Of a stretch of 64,000 nucleotides of DNA, positions 1 to 9,319 are shown in pieces; the first letter of the stretch is position 1, and every line of letters begins with the position of its first letter. Both the position numbers and the translations under genes were made by a program. The stretch is from CAWBRT01 sp963791145 (lineage in GTDB: Bacteria > Acidobacteriota > Terriglobia > Terriglobales > Acidobacteriaceae). A model generated the notes under the pieces. That model was not told the origin of the DNA. It was given only the letters and a program-made list of their open reading frames with translations, and made no database searches. The DNA is taken from positions 124,001-188,000 of the forward strand of contig CAWBRT010000005.1 in the NCBI GenBank assembly GCA_963791145.1, in the 5' to 3' direction.

Positions 1-366
1 CGAAGATGTTGGCGCAGTGCGTCGCGACTGCCCACACCGCAATAGGAAGGTAAGCGCAATCGGGCAGGACGCAGAATCGTCTAATGTGCGCCTCGACGTT
101 GGTCACCACCGACGCAGAAGGTGAAGCAAGTGTGACCTGCGGATGTGGCCCGGTGATATCTATGTTGTCCATTTGTCCCCCTCGTGGCGGTTGGCAGGAA
201 CCTTGAATTCCAGCGGGCTTCGGAATGAAAGCAGCTCCTCGGCCGCCATTGTTGTGGCCCAGCAGTCTTACTGGCCTGTATGTCAAGCCAAGACACAGAA
301 CCCAACCGGATCGTGGCCGACCTTGTTTGCCACGATCCGCGCGACCGTGTTTTATTTTTGGATGCT
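1..366. other. Window edge, no gene recognised
   Basis: No convincing coding frame, RNA gene or repeat is seen here. Long frames exist on both strands but none has a ribosome binding site or family-like composition. It is probably the non-coding flank of the outer integrative element, which continues beyond the window. Confidence 0.4.
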
Positions 367-387
367 GACATCTCTCGTAGAGATGTC
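367..387. promoter_or_regulatory. Perfect palindrome, candidate operator
   Basis: Two 9-bp arms (GACATCTCT and its exact reverse complement AGAGATGTC) are separated by CGT. The palindrome lies 16 bp before the most likely start of the winged-helix regulator gene that follows, so autoregulation is the natural reading. A weaker alternative start (position 383) would lie inside the palindrome. Confidence 0.5.
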
Positions 388-403
388 GCATCGATATATA
401 GGT

Positions 404-934
404 ATGGCAGCGAACTATAAATCAGCGCCAAGCCCGACAGAGCTGCTGCTAATCGTGCTTATTTCGCACAAGGTCGCAACGAGTCTCTATGAGTTGCAGA
501 AAGAAACCCTGCTTTCACCCGGAGCTCTCGTCCCTGCTCTGCGCAAGTTGAAGGCGAGGCGCTGCGTGCGTGTTCATAAAGCGGGCCCACGCGGGCGCAA
601 GCAATTCTATGTACCTGAAGAAGTGCTCGCCGAACTGGAAAGTGAATGGACGAAAGCGGCCTTGAGTCACATTGACGATTTCGATGCCGTCCTCAAGCTT
701 TGTAAGGCGGCCGAAAATGCCAACCTTCCGAAAGCTGTGGCATACGCTCACGCGGCGGCAAAACGGAGGGCTTCAGAACTAGATATATACGCTGACGATA
801 CTGGTCGGCGGACGGCGCCTAAGTTGGAGTTTGATAGTTATCCCTCCTACAAGGAGCTGGCACGTTTCTATCAGCTTCAGGCGGAAGAGAGCACACTCAA
901 GGCATTGGAAGCGGCATTGAGGACAGACCTGTAG
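404..934 (+). CDS. Winged-helix (PadR/MarR-like) transcriptional regulator
   Basis: A predicted soluble DNA-binding protein of 176 residues. Residues 10-80 read as a winged helix-turn-helix: a hydrophobic helix (TELLLIVLISHKVATSLYELQ), then a recognition region rich in Leu/Arg (LVPALRKLKARR), then a basic wing ending in GRKQFYVPEE. The C-terminal half is helical and has no recognised ligand domain. The start at 404 is preferred because it puts the perfect palindrome immediately upstream of the gene; an in-frame ATG at 383 would add seven residues. It precedes an excisionase-like gene and an integrase, so it is probably a regulator of the outer integrative element. The family is inferred from fold-like features only. 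Confidence 0.55.
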   Translation: MAANYKSAPSPTELLLIVLISHKVATSLYELQKETLLSPGALVPALRKLKARRCVRVHKAGPRGRKQFYVPEEVLAELESEWTKAALSHIDDFDAVLKLCKAAENANLPKAVAYAHAAAKRRASELDIYADDTGRRTAPKLEFDSYPSYKELARFYQLQAEESTLKALEAALRTDL

Positions 935-1033
935 GGGGCAAATATGCGGGCGCATTGAATGGCGATGAAGAGAACAGCATGAAATTAGGCGCTTCTTTCG
1001 TTGTAAACATTAGCTGCAGGAGTCTGCTGGACC

Positions 1034-1210
1034 GTGGTGGAACCCTATATTGACGCCGCTGAGGCGGCCACATTTCTGCTTCTTGACGAGAGCACGATCC
1101 TTCGGTGGGCACGAGAAGGCAAGATTCCTGCGCACCCGCTCGGTGACGGGCGCCGCAAGACCTGGCGTTTCAAGTTGACAGAGCTGGACGAGTGGGCGCG
1201 GCGCAGGTAA
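1034..1210 (+). CDS. Excisionase-like small helix-turn-helix protein
   Basis: This 58-residue gene starts at GTG with AGGAG about 12 bp upstream. It encodes a MerR/excisionase-type helix-turn-helix: DAAEAATFLLLDESTILRWA is the helix-turn-helix, GKIPAHPLGDGRRKTWRF the wing, and ELDEWARRR the closing helix. Proteins of this type (helix_turn_helix_17/Xis) bend attachment-site DNA for integrase. It lies 47 bp upstream of a tyrosine integrase in the same direction, the usual xis-int arrangement. Confidence 0.75.
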   Translation: MVEPYIDAAEAATFLLLDESTILRWAREGKIPAHPLGDGRRKTWRFKLTELDEWARRR

Positions 1211-1257
1211 TATGCCTACGACCGCGCGCCGTCCGTGTCTCCAAGGAGAGATCCTTT

Positions 1258-2550
1258 ATGGCACGGTTCCAAAAGGGCAGTCTGAAACGCGTTCAGCGCA
1301 AGGAAGGTGAATCCTGGGTGCTCCGCTACCGCACTGCCGGACGACTGATGGGAGTTGGGTGGAAGCCACACCCATTTTCATCGGTACGGTCAAGCAGCTT
1401 CCATCCGAGGAAGCAGCATGGCGGCAGGTGCGCGCCCTCAACATCAACCTCAACCAGCCGCGCACGTCGCTTGGCGTGCGTCCCGTCACATTCGGGGAGC
1501 TGGCGAAACATTACCTCAGCAACGAACTACCACTCGACCAGCAGGATGCCACCATATCAAAGGACCGCAGTACGGCGAAGACCTACCGGCGATATCTGAA
1601 CCGGTGGGTGCTGCCGCGGTGGGAAGAGCGGGTCGCACTTGCCATCGAGCCGCTGGAGGTGGAGCAGTGGCTGAAAGAACTGAGCAAGCGGCACGAGTTG
1701 GGAAATTCAACCCGGTGGAAGATTAAAGAGTTGATGAACCTGGTCTATCGCCATGGCATTCGCTATGGGCTTCTGCCGCGCAATGAGTACGCCAACCCGA
1801 TCCGCTGGGTCAGGCAGTCGTGCAAGACCAGCTTTGAGCCAATCATCCTCAGCCTACCGCAGGCGTTTGACATCCTGGAGGCCCTTGACTTGAGGATGCG
1901 GACAATGGCGTTGGTTGATGCGGCTACCGGTCTGCGGATCAGCGAAATCCTGGCGCTGCTGTGGCAGGATGTCGATTGGGTACGGCAGTGTATCCACGTG
2001 CGGCGCAAATACGTTTATGGGGCCTTCGGCGAGCCGAAGTCGAAGGCGTCCAAGGCGCCGGTGCCGCTGCATCCGATTCTCGCCGCCCATCTGCAGATAT
2101 GGCGGCAAGAAACGCCCTACGCAAAAGACGGGGACCTGATCTTCCCGAGCTTGCGTCGCAGCCTGCGGGACCAAAAACCACCGGCTGCAAATATGCTCGT
2201 AGCCGATCACCTCAGGCCGGCTGCGGTGAAAGCTGGCATCAATGCACCGCCGCGCACGTTTGGCTTTCACACCTTCCGCCGCACGCTGGCCTCGGTGTTG
2301 GTGGCCAACAACGTGGATCCGAAGGTCGTCCAAGAAGCCCTGCGACATCAGGGTATCCGCACCACTCTGGAGTCTCTACGCCAAAACGATTACAGCCAAC
2401 AAGCTCGAGGCGCAAGGCGTGTTCCTCAAGTTGCTGTTTGAGGAAGGCGAGCGGGAGCGGAAGCGGCAGGTGGCCGATGGCGAACAATTATCAACTGCGC
2501 CGGAGCAGGTGCTTGAAATCATGCGCCCGGCGACAGGGTCAGTGCAGTGA
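1258..2550 (+). CDS. Tyrosine integrase of the outer element, two frameshifts
   Basis: A site-specific recombinase of the phage integrase family. The N-terminal part (MARFQKGSLKR...WVLRYR) is the arm-binding region. A SAM-like core-binding domain follows (TFGELAKHYLSN), then the catalytic domain with TGLRISEILALLW (first catalytic Arg), HTFRRTLAS (HxxR) and LYAKT (nucleophilic Tyr). Reading the whole protein needs frame changes near 1350 and near 2371; at the second, removal of one T restores LYAKTITANK. The gene ends 96 bp before the 51-bp tRNA-Phe repeat at 2646, where an element end should be. It therefore marks a second element whose other end lies left of the window. Whether the frameshifts are real or sequencing errors cannot be decided here. 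Confidence 0.85.
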
Positions 2551-2645
2551 TTGACGCAGCTCTCAAGTCGCATGTTGCACCCACAACTGTGGGTGGACTG
2601 TGGGTAAATCTTGATGCGATGACTAGCTGTAATGTGCTGAAAAGA

Positions 2646-2696
2646 ATGGTGGCCAGGGACGGAATCGAACCGCCGACGCCAGCCTTTTCAGGGCTG
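2646..2696 (-). repeat. Attachment-site repeat (tRNA-Phe 3' half)
   Basis: These 51 bp are identical to 15033-15083, which is the 3' half of the intact tRNA-Phe gene from the anticodon loop through CCA. Beyond the repeat the sequence diverges at once. This is the classic footprint of integrase-mediated insertion into a tRNA gene (attL/attR). Confidence 0.93.
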
Positions 2697-2862
2697 TAGT
2701 CAGCCACTCACATCCAACTGATTACCCTGGACTTAGCCTCACTTCTCCCCGCCTAAACCCTCAAAACATTGCAAGCGTAATGCAAGCAACACCGCAAGCA
2801 GGCGTGCAGATGCCGGAGTTTGCCTCAATTTCCCGCAAACGCAAGCCGCCGAGGATGATTCA

Positions 2863-3279
2863 ATGAGCGACCCAGACGACTCCCTGGAGCAGCGCCTAGA
2901 CCGCGAAGCTGCGGCAAGGCAAAACCTTGGTCCTGTATCGATTGCCAGGCCAGCTCCCCAGGAGCCAGCAGCGAGACAGTTTGCGCCGGTTGTATTGCCG
3001 CCCGTTCCGCCGCCCGCAAACGAACCCGGCCCTGCGCTACAGTCGATCCGGCCGATACCTCCGATACCTCCGATACCTCCGCTGCGGCCGGCAAGGCCGA
3101 TGCGCCCGGCGCAGCCGATACAGCCGATAGATCCGGTACAGGCCTGGGCGCAAGCGACATGGGCCCCGGCAGTCCCACTGGGAGAGGTGCCGAATGTGAC
3201 TCTTAAGCGCATTGTCGACAAGATAACCGCGCCCAAGCAGGTCGCGCCGGGAACAAAAGGCGGGTGGAGAATAAGTTGA
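2863..3279 (+). CDS. Proline-rich protein of unknown function
   Basis: A 138-residue protein whose centre (about residues 40-95) is dominated by Pro, including a repeated IPP unit (IRPIPPIPPIPP) and PAQPIQPIDP. The N-terminus is acidic and the C-terminus basic. No signal peptide or membrane segment is visible. The start has GAGGATG upstream. It overlaps the next gene by 16 bp, suggesting translational coupling. It is the first gene of the inner element after the attachment repeat. No family is recognised. Confidence 0.55.
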   Translation: MSDPDDSLEQRLDREAAARQNLGPVSIARPAPQEPAARQFAPVVLPPVPPPANEPGPALQSIRPIPPIPPIPPLRPARPMRPAQPIQPIDPVQAWAQATWAPAVPLGEVPNVTLKRIVDKITAPKQVAPGTKGGWRIS

Positions 3280-3753
3280 AAACGACCGGAGCGAATAGCA
3301 AGAAGCCAAGCCTGGGCAGGCACAAGCGTACCTGCTCGGTGTGCGCTCACCCACAGCGCACGGAAATCGAAGCCAGTTTCATCGCGTGGAAGAGCCCGGC
3401 GGCGATCGCCCAGGATTACGGACTGACCGACCGGTCCAGCGTGTACCGTCACGCCCATGCCTTGGACTATTCGCCAAACGACAGCGCAACATCCGCGCCG
3501 CCTGGAAAGGATCATCGAGCAGGCCGGCGAGGTGGAGGTCACCTCGTCTGCGGTCGTAGCAGCGGTTCAGGCATACAGCAAGATCAACGCGGCCGGGCAG
3601 TGGATCGACCGCAGTGAAAGCGTCTCGCTGAATGACCTTTTCGAGCGGATGAGCACTCAGGAGCTGGAAGCCTACGCGCAGACGGGCGTATTACCGGGCT
3701 GGTTCCGCTCAACGGTAGGGGCAACAGCGGGCAACAGTGAGGAAGGCGGCTAA
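3264..3753 (+). CDS. Putative small terminase-like/helix-turn-helix phage protein, frameshifted
   Basis: An approximately 160-residue protein. The N-terminus has a Cys pair (CSVCAHPQR) followed by a helix-turn-helix-like stretch (SPAAIAQDYGLTDRSSVYRH). The remainder is helical (RIIEQAGEVEVTSSAVVAAV, AAGQWIDRSE, ELEAYAQTGVLP). Two compensating frame changes occur near 3462 and 3510; between them the correct frame reads LFAKRQRNIRAA. Proteins of this architecture are common in acidobacterial mobile elements as phage-like DNA-binding or terminase small-subunit-like proteins, but that role is inferred. The GTG start overlaps the upstream gene. Confidence 0.6.
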
Positions 3754-3754
3754 C

Positions 3755-4020
3755 ATGATAAACAACGGCAACCAGAAGGGGCTAGGCGCAACAGATTCGG
3801 GGCTGAAGCCTGGAGGCTATCCACTTGGCTCAGTGGAATCGCGAGTGGCTGCAAGGGCAATGGTTGAAGCCAGAGAAGCCATAGAGGCGGCAGGGGCACC
3901 GAGCTTTGTTATCCGGTTTGTATCCCCCGGAGTGCCGTTGACGAAAGTAAATGCACCTGCAAGAGCCCGAAGGCTGGTGCGCTTGGATTTTGCTACTGCT
4001 TTAGTGAGCGGACGTGTTGA
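3755..4020 (+). CDS. Small Cys-motif protein, copy 1, frameshifted
   Basis: An approximately 88-residue protein. The first part reads GGYPLGSVESRVAARAMVEA. After a frame change near 3940 the frame continues as DESKCTCKSPKAGALGFCYC and ends at 4020. It aligns along its length with the next gene: the shared parts are a P(L/I)GS(V/L)ESRxAARA motif and a C-terminal CxC...CxC knuckle likely to bind metal. Without the frame correction the Cys motif is lost and the frame runs to 4051. No function is known. RBS GGAAGG precedes the ATG. Confidence 0.6.
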
Positions 4021-4052
4021 GAATTTGAAGCCGTGGCATCGTGAGGGCTGAA

Positions 4053-4334
4053 ATGCAGCAAAACAAATTACATTCGCATCAACTGAACGCAACTGAAGCA
4101 GGGCCGAAACTGGGTGATTTCCCTATCGGCTCGCTGGAATCGCGCGCTGCGGCCAGAGCGGTTTTTGAAGGCAGAGAGGCGGCAGGAGTGCCAGGCGTTC
4201 TTTTACGAATTACAAAGATCGAAGAACCGGTTGATCCAAGCAAGTGTAACTGCAAGCGCCCGAAAGCCGGGACATTCGCAGTATGCGAATGCTTTATGGA
4301 CGAACCGGACGCAACAATTCCTGCGCAACAGTAG
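4053..4334 (+). CDS. Small Cys-motif protein, copy 2
   Basis: This 93-residue protein is an intact paralogue of the preceding gene. It has FPIGSLESRAAARAVFEGRE followed by a C-terminal SKCNCKRPKAG...VCEC segment, i.e. two CxC pairs spaced about 15 residues apart, suggesting a zinc-binding knuckle. Start ATG 4053 is chosen over GTG 4041 because GAGGG lies 5-10 bp upstream. The pair is a tandem duplication inside the inner element. The family is not recognised. Confidence 0.6.
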   Translation: MQQNKLHSHQLNATEAGPKLGDFPIGSLESRAAARAVFEGREAAGVPGVLLRITKIEEPVDPSKCNCKRPKAGTFAVCECFMDEPDATIPAQQ

Positions 4335-4466
4335 GTGCCTGGACTCTCCCACAACACTTACGCGCGGTGGCATAATGTGGGCCATGCCAATACGCCCTAG
4401 CGATCTGCCTCGGTGGATGGCTTCTTTGCGCCTCCGGCCACTCAGTGTTGGAACGGGAGATTCCTG

Positions 4467-5144
4467 ATGAAGCGATTTCTTATACTCACGTTCATGGGAT
4501 CGCTGCTGTTGGTTGGGCGGTCCTTCGCAAACGAAAAGGATGCTGGCGAGTTTCCTCTGACTGTTCACATAACAGCAGTGAAATGAAACAAGGTGTAAGG
4601 GGAGTGAGCGGCAGCGGAAGTACTGACAGCAATGGGAATTATTCAAGCTCAGTCAGTGGCGGTGGGTCATACACTGGCACCTTTACACCGCGCAAATCGA
4701 TGGCAACAACAAAACCTATGGCCTGAGTACTCGCGCAATGCACTATAAGGGGGGACCGGGACTCGCAATGGCCACGATGGGCTGGAGTGCGATTGCTACC
4801 GGTCGCCGAAATGCTCAGCTACATCTTGGCAGATATCGTGGACGATGGAACAAGGATGGAACGTTAGAAATTCAATTCACCCAAAAGGGCGGACTGAAAC
4901 ACCAGACGTTCCGTATCGAATTAGAGAAGCTCTCGGTTGCCTATCGGTTGTGCAGGCGCGGCGCTGGCTCCTGCTGCCCCTGCTGCAAGTCAACAGCAAA
5001 GTATCGTCCCTGTAGACCTGCAACCAGACCACGGCGCAACCTGTTAGGGAGGCAGGCAGCTCAGATAATGCCGCACGTCGCGCAAAGCAGTATGAGGCAT
5101 GTTTAGACTTGGCAAAGAATAATCCGAGCATCACCTGCAAATAG
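4467..5144 (+). CDS. Secreted protein of unknown function, several frameshifts
   Basis: The N-terminus is a typical Sec signal peptide (basic MKR, hydrophobic FLILTFMGSLLLVG, cleavage after SFA). The mature part has a Gly/Ser-rich stretch (VSGSGSTDSNG...SSSVSGGGSYT) followed by a beta-rich domain containing YGLSTRAMHYKGGPGLAMAT, LHLGRYRGRW and LEIQFTQKGG. Frame changes near 4580, 4667 and in the tail are needed. The last frame gives AARRAKQYEACLDLAKNNPS with the stop at 5142. The density of indels leaves open that this is a decaying gene. The protein type is one I associate with acidobacterial genomes; function unknown. Confidence 0.55.
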
Positions 5145-5217
5145 TCGGCGCCGGCACCTTCGCGCCTACTTTTAGAGGCTGGTAAGCGGGTTGAAATCCC
5201 GGGCAAAATGCCTCTTT

Positions 5218-6534
5218 CTATCCAGAATGTACACTCGTAAGTGTATCCTCGTTTCCATTCATGCGTGCCGCTGAGGGGGATTGCTCCAGGCGCTGAGGCG
5301 AAGAACTACACATACCACCTGGATGGGACACTTCCAACGTCTTGCCATTCGCCACTGTGTACCGGGTATCGTCGATCCGCAGTGACAACTCTCGATCAGC
5401 CTTGTTTATTACCTTGAGAACAGGAGTTGCGTTTCGCTCGACGTATTCCTCGGAGAAGACAGGCGGCGGCGATGGACGCTTGGTAAAGGCAACGCGTACA
5501 TCGGCCCCATTCACCCAGCCTTCTTTTCCCGACCGAACGTGAACAACGTTGAACTAGCTGTTGGTGGGCTGCCTTTCAATCACCGCCAATGTGTCTCGGG
5601 CCCCAATTGTCAGAATCTGTGTTGCGTTGGAGCTTGGACAGTCCATCATGCGAATCTGTGCTCGATTGAGTATCGCGACATCTACGCCGATATCCTTGGG
5701 CGCACGGACGCTGCTTCTGCCGGTGGTGAGGGGAGCGGGCACCGCAGCCTTATAGGAAACGTTCTTATCGAAGCTAGCTGGAGGCTTTGACCGGTAGATT
5801 GGTTTCGTTGTGGAGCTTTCGGGCAAAGCCTGGATTACTACTGGTTTGTCGTCCCATCGAACCTCTCGGCCGATGCGCGGGGTTCGTTCGTCTTGTCGGG
5901 AGTGTATCCTTCGGGAACCTGCTTGCCTTCCACTTATCGGGAGCGATACACCCAGAATGCGACGCCGGCTAAAACGCTGCACAGCTCTAGCGTAAGAATC
6001 AGCTTCCAGTGGCGCATTATTCGTTGCCAACCCGACTTGCCTTTTCTGAATACGGATCGTCCTGACCACAGCGGTTGCCTTGCGCGGTCATGGAGGCCAG
6101 GTCGGTAGCGTAAGAAGAGAAGAATGAGCTCGGATGCTGCGGCGAATCCAACAGCCACAAGGAGTGCGGCGTTCAGGTTTGCATGGAAGAAAGACCGGCT
6201 CGGCAAATACATCGACCAGTTGCGGGCCGCCAATAGCAATAACTTTGACAGAAGTAGGGCGAAAGCAAGGAAGGCACTCACGCAGATGGCGAACGTGAAA
6301 GAGTCTCCAGCTTCGACGCCCGGTAGCTACAGGGCTCGGAGCCTTTGGCATTTCTGGGGGCGAGGGCTCAGGATCATCTATCGGGGAATGACGCTCAATC
6401 GCGTCGGGGTGCTGGATCGGAACTCGCCTGCCACACTCGCAGTTGACATACTTCCCAACATGTTCATCGCTGGTGTGGTACTCCCTACCGCACTTGCACT
6501 TCACGTCGAAGGCAGTTGGACTGGATATCGGCAT
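5218..6534 (-). pseudogene. Zinc-ribbon/SH3-like membrane protein, broken
   Basis: On the minus strand the start ATG (6534) has GGAG 6 bp upstream. The N-terminus is a zinc ribbon (VKCKCGREYH...VNCECGRRVPI) followed by a Pro-rich linker. Two hydrophobic stretches (AFLALLLSKLLLL-like and LILTLELCSVLAGVAFWVY) suggest a membrane anchor. The distal half has an SH3b-like pattern: ILTIGARDTLAVIERQ, then FNVVHVRSGKEGWVNG. At least two frameshifts (near 6270 and 5960) and one in-frame TAG (5554-5556) interrupt it. It is likely a decayed or error-laden zinc-ribbon plus SH3 protein; function unknown. Confidence 0.5.
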
Positions 6535-6704
6535 GGTCCGCTCCATCAGCTATCAGCGAAGTGGGGCCCGGAGCTGTCCAGAACTTGGGGCTGCCATTGT
6601 CTACGGCGAGGCGGATCGTGCAAGAAGAATACACGGCTATGCTCTGTGTTGACAGCTCGCCCCGAGCTGGGCACACTGAGTGGCCGAAGGCGTGAGGTGA
6701 AGCA

Positions 6705-7063
6705 ATGAAGCGTGACATGGACCTAGTGCGGGCAATTCTCATTGAAATGGAGAAGTGGACGCCCGGCCAAGATGGTGGAGAAATCGAAGTTCAGGGACGC
6801 ACGCCGGAAGAAATCACGTACCACTTGGGCTTGATGCACGAGGCTGGGCTCATCAAGGCAATTAACGCAAGCAGCCACGACGGTGAGGCGTGGTTGCCGC
6901 TGAAAATCCTCTGGGACGGTCACGAGTTCCTTGACGCGGCCCGATCAGACACCGTCTGGGCAAAGGCGAAGCAGCGTGCATGAGTACAGCGGAAAGCCTT
7001 ACTCTTGAGGCGCTGAAGGCCGCGCTGCAATGGGTTATTCGGCAGACGGTTTCAAGCACCTAG
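6705..7063 (+). CDS. DUF2513 family protein, C-terminal frameshift
   Basis: A small protein of about 119 residues that begins with the family-typical MKRDMDLVRAILIEMEK and continues with EITYHLGLMHEAGLIKA and LTW-like ILWDGHEFLDAAR. This is the winged-helix-like layout of DUF2513 proteins, which are frequent in prophages and islands; their role is unknown. A frame change near 6980 joins the main frame to a helical tail (STAESLTLEALKAALQWVI) ending at 7063. Without it the protein stops at 6983. Confidence 0.75.
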
Positions 7064-7120
7064 GATCGGCGATCACTAGGGTTGAGATTGAGGGATACGA
7101 TTTAAGGAAGGCGCGCCGAG

Positions 7121-7836
7121 ATGGAGACCAGAGATCCCCACGAATACGACATTGAAAAAGAAACAGTGGCTAGCTGTAACATGCTGGAACATCGCATTCC
7201 GGCCAGGCTGAATGCGGTCAGGCTCGCCTTAGTTGAAATTGACAACCGCCAAGCTGATGAACTCTGGCGGTTAGCTCTCACAGTCGACCTTGTCGACACC
7301 ATCGAGCACAACTGTGATCAACTGCTCGAAACCATGGATAAACCTAGGCTCCCGGCTGTTGCCTGGAACGCTCGCAACCTGCTGGAGTTGTGGGTGTGGG
7401 TCAGGTACTGTGGCGTTTCACGGGAGAACGCTTGGCGCTTTCACGAAGATGCTCTGCGCGACGTAAAGGGTCTAGTGGAGACTCAGGAAAAGAGCTGCAA
7501 AGCCACAGGCATCGTGGATAAGGCATCTGCAATCTCTGCGCAGCGCATACAACAGGTCGCTTCCGAAAAGCTGGGAGTGGAAGAAATCGATTCCGACTAT
7601 CTTCGTGTGGCGAAAGCGTAGAGAGCGCCGAGCGTTGATATTGGTGACCAGTTTGAGTCCTATAATCGAGGGCTGTCGAAATTCGCTCATCCGACTGCGG
7701 GCCTTGTGCACGGCATCACCCATCAGCCAGAGATTTGCCACAATCTTCAGGCAACCTGCACTACAGAAGCTGTGTACTTTGCGGCACAAAGCACCATTTC
7801 TCTTGAGACCAGTTGGGAATATCGTCGCAGCGGTAA
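7121..7836 (+). CDS. Helical protein of unknown function, frameshifted
   Basis: The main frame (7121-7621) encodes 166 residues of mostly alpha-helical sequence (LEHRIPARLNAVRLALVEID, WNARNLLELWVWVRYCGVS) with AAGGAAGG upstream. A frame change near 7610 joins it to a tail reading DIGDQFESYNRGLSKFAHPT and VHGITHQPEICHNLQATCTT, which looks like the rest of the same domain. The exact end (about 7836) is uncertain. The helical core with His/Glu-containing motifs vaguely resembles AbiV/DUF5677-like proteins, but I do not claim membership. Confidence 0.5.
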
Positions 7837-7906
7837 GGAATATTCGGTAACCTGGCGGTCGGTACCTGGCGGGCGCAAAGGTTGTAGGAACGACTGCGGG
7901 TTAGTT

Positions 7907-7937
7907 AAAAAAGAGAGGCGGCCAGAACGGCCGCTCT
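7907..7937 (-). terminator. Rho-independent terminator (minus strand)
   Basis: An inverted repeat (AGAGCGGCC / GGCCGCCTCT, one bulge) is followed on the minus strand by six T. It lies just downstream of the broken minus-strand gene that ends at 7966. Confidence 0.65.
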
Positions 7938-7965
7938 AAGCCTTCCTATTCCCGTGCAGGCCTCG

Positions 7966-8417
7966 CTAGTTAGTCCACCCCAGCGACTGCCGATATCGCG
8001 CCGCTGCCACCTGCTGTTTGTTGCTGGCTTCAATTAGTTGTACAGGAGACAACTTACCAAAGACCATAGCCTCAATTGCATTGCAAAAATCTGCTAGCCC
8101 CTCGGGCCATTTCTCGACCGGAATGCCGCAAGCCTTCGCTCAGCTCATACCATCTCCAGCTGACATGTGGCCCAGGTAGCGGGCAATCTGCGATTTCGTG
8201 CATCTCTCGACGAACCGTCTTTCCCCCGCATATTGCATGATGACGGGCCAGATCCGATCCATTAGGAAAACAGCGCTGATATCGCCAAGATCTAGCTCAA
8301 GGCAGAGAAACTAGTGCAAACGGCTGATTTTGTCGTATGTGTATCGGTGTGCCGCAGTTTAGAGTCCGACTTCGATTGAGTGCGGACGCGGGCGGTGGTA
8401 CGTTTCTTAGTAGCCAT
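7966..8417 (-). pseudogene. Hypothetical protein, interrupted
   Basis: A minus-strand ATG at 8417 has an excellent Shine-Dalgarno sequence (GGAGG, 5 bp spacing). The first frame gives a basic, Thr/Lys/Arg-rich start (MATKKRTTARVRTQSKSD) and meets a TAG after 41 codons. Downstream the plausible continuation is DISAVFLMDRIWPVIMQYAG, then SQIARYLGHMSAGDGM, then LADFCNAIEAMVFGKLSPVQ, ending QSLGWTN at 7966. At least two lesions separate these parts. The gene is followed by a terminator. Family unknown. Confidence 0.45.
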
Positions 8418-8546
8418 GTTGCCTCCTATGTAGGCGATGGTGGTTAGGGCTGGGTTAGATGCGCGAACATCCGACTCGGCCCGTTGTTTGTAGCGAAAAG
8501 AACTGATTTTGCAAAGACAGAACTATCCAAAGCCGGGTACGACGAC

Positions 8547-9176
8547 TCAAGCACTTACAGCGACGGTTTCGGAGAGGTTTTCACAACGGGCATAGGCGCG
8601 GTACGCGACTGCTGCATCAACGCCCAATTCCTGCCCGATGTCTGGACAGGAGCGGCCAGCTTCGCGCAACGCGGTAACGCGCTCCAGGTCCACTGCACGG
8701 CGCGGGCGCCCCAGGCGCTTACCCTTTGCCTTTGCTGCTGCGATGCCCGACCGCACGCGATCACGGATGACCTCGCGCTCGAACTCCGCGATGCTGGCGA
8801 AGATGCCAAACACGAGGCGTCCATTCGGCGTGGAGGTATCGACACCCTCATGCAGGGAGACGAACTCCACACCCAAGCTGCGGAACTCTTCGAGGGCGTT
8901 CACGAGTTGCCGCAGGCTCCGAGCGAAACGGTCATACCGATAAACCACAACCGCATCGACCTTTCTCTTGCGGCAGGCTGACAGCAGTTGATCGAGTTGC
9001 GGCCTGTGCTCCTTCGCGCCACTTATGCAGGCATCTACGAACTCACCGGCAACTTCCCAGCCGCGACGTTCGCAATACTGGCGCAGTTCGCGCAATTGCA
9101 TCTCGGGGTTCTGGCCGTTATTGGTGCTCACTCGCGCATATAAAGCAGCCCGAATACAAGCATTTCTACCTGTCAT
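8547..9176 (-). CDS. Serine recombinase (resolvase/invertase)
   Basis: A 209-residue small serine recombinase. The catalytic domain starts RAALYARVST (nucleophilic Ser in RVS) and contains VYRYDRFARSLRQLVNAL (the YR..R active-site arginines) and the GRLVFGIFASIAEFEREVIRDR segment that leads into the long E helix. A C-terminal helix-turn-helix (VTALREAGRSCPDIGQELG) follows the GKRLGRPRR linker. Start 9176 is chosen because GAGGAGG lies 9 bp upstream. It is divergent from the small KGG-type gene at 9320, and both promoters share an identical spacer element. It probably acts on res or inversion sites of the element. Confidence 0.9.
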   Translation of the reverse strand: MTGRNACIRAALYARVSTNNGQNPEMQLRELRQYCERRGWEVAGEFVDACISGAKEHRPQLDQLLSACRKRKVDAVVVYRYDRFARSLRQLVNALEEFRSLGVEFVSLHEGVDTSTPNGRLVFGIFASIAEFEREVIRDRVRSGIAAAKAKGKRLGRPRRAVDLERVTALREAGRSCPDIGQELGVDAAVAYRAYARCENLSETVAVSA

Positions 9177-9205
9177 AAGTTGCACCTCCTCTGCTTCGAT
9201 GCAGA

Positions 9206-9234
9206 ACATTACGCTTGCCGCTAAGCGATGTCAA
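9206..9234 (-). promoter_or_regulatory. Sigma70-type promoter of the resolvase
   Basis: On the minus strand TTGACA (9234-9229) and TAATGT (9211-9206) are separated by exactly 17 bp. The spacer is occupied by the 15-bp repeat shared with the divergent promoter, so a bound repressor would block RNA polymerase. Confidence 0.7.
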
Positions 9235-9281
9235 TACGCGTTGCGAAAATAATTGGCAATTGACGTGCTTGCCGCTAAGCG
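9213..9281. repeat. Pair of identical 15-bp operator-like repeats
   Basis: GCTTGCCGCTAAGCG occurs at 9213-9227 and again at 9267-9281 in the same orientation. Each copy has partly palindromic ends (CGCTT/AAGCG when one base is added) and fills the -35/-10 spacer of one of two divergent promoters. Confidence 0.75.
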
Positions 9282-9288
9282 TTATAGT
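9260..9288 (+). promoter_or_regulatory. Sigma70-type promoter of the small KGG-type gene
   Basis: TTGACG (9260-9265) and TATAGT (9283-9288) are separated by 17 bp. The spacer contains the second copy of the 15-bp repeat. The gene it would drive starts at 9320. Confidence 0.7.
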
Positions 9289-9319
9289 ATAGCCACGTCG
9301 TTTACCGGAGAAGTGCACC

